In this document: positions 5,873-5,907 of the stretch, in pieces
Numbering within the stretch: the stretch's first letter is position 1
Layout of the letters: every line of letters begins with the position of its first letter
Assembly: GCA_030632745.1 (NCBI GenBank)
Contig: DAOVUE010000118.1
Coordinates: 1-5,907, forward strand
DNA from: Pseudomonadota bacterium
Lineage (GTDB): Bacteria; Pseudomonadota; Gammaproteobacteria; GRL18
Direction: 5' to 3'
Length of the DNA: 5,907 nucleotides
The notes under the pieces: model-generated
Told to the model about the DNA's origin: nothing
The model's input: only the letters and a program-made list of their open reading frames with translations
Databases searched by the model: none
Made by a program: the position numbers and the translations under genes

Positions 5873-5907
5873 TACATTCAGTGTGTGGCGGTAAAGGAAA
5901 ATAGCTA

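Noticed and set aside
5881..5907. Start of another gene signalled by AAAGGAAA near the window end.
   Set aside because: No start codon is visible within the window, so the ribosome site cannot be supported.

Overview
The window is an AT-rich stretch (roughly 40% G+C by eye) of a bacterial chromosome, most likely from a gammaproteobacterium. The SufB, SufC and glutathione reductase proteins align with my memory of the E. coli proteins almost without gaps. Catalytic residues fall at the same numbers: SufC K40, E171 and H203; Gor C42, C47, H439 and E444. The genus cannot be fixed from this sequence. I could run no searches, so family assignments rest on recognised motifs.

Positions 1-3724 (plus strand) are the downstream part of a SUF iron-sulfur cluster assembly operon. 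It holds the last 193 residues of SufB, a 130-base non-coding gap with a two-part hairpin, sufC, sufD (overlapping sufC by ATGA), a short DUF59/MIP18-family gene (sufT-like) and sufE. SufB, SufC and SufD form the ATP-dependent scaffold on which clusters are built. SufE relays sulfur from a cysteine desulfurase. The DUF59 protein is a probable maturation or transfer factor. The usual desulfurase gene sufS is absent from between sufD and sufE, so the sulfur donor must be encoded elsewhere.

Positions 3745-4269 (minus strand) encode a small HD-domain putative metal-dependent phosphohydrolase, tail to tail with sufE. A perfect 9-bp hairpin lies inside its coding sequence near the 3' end.

Positions 4270-4394 are a divergent, very AT-rich intergenic region with phased direct repeats and a dyad that are candidate operators. 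Positions 4395-5747 (plus strand) encode glutathione reductase. Its catalytic residues are intact, but one of the two arginines associated with NADPH preference is replaced by glycine.

Positions 5757-5872, only 9 bases after the gor stop codon, form a 116-bp imperfect palindrome. It has 31-base arms (29 of 31 complementary) and an apical hairpin, and resembles a MITE or other dispersed intergenic repeat.

The theme is iron-sulfur cluster assembly next to thiol redox maintenance, both commonly linked to oxidative stress. I see no clear sign of a novel multi-gene system. The best leads are the sufB-sufC leader, the missing sufS, the Gor substitutions and the palindromic element.
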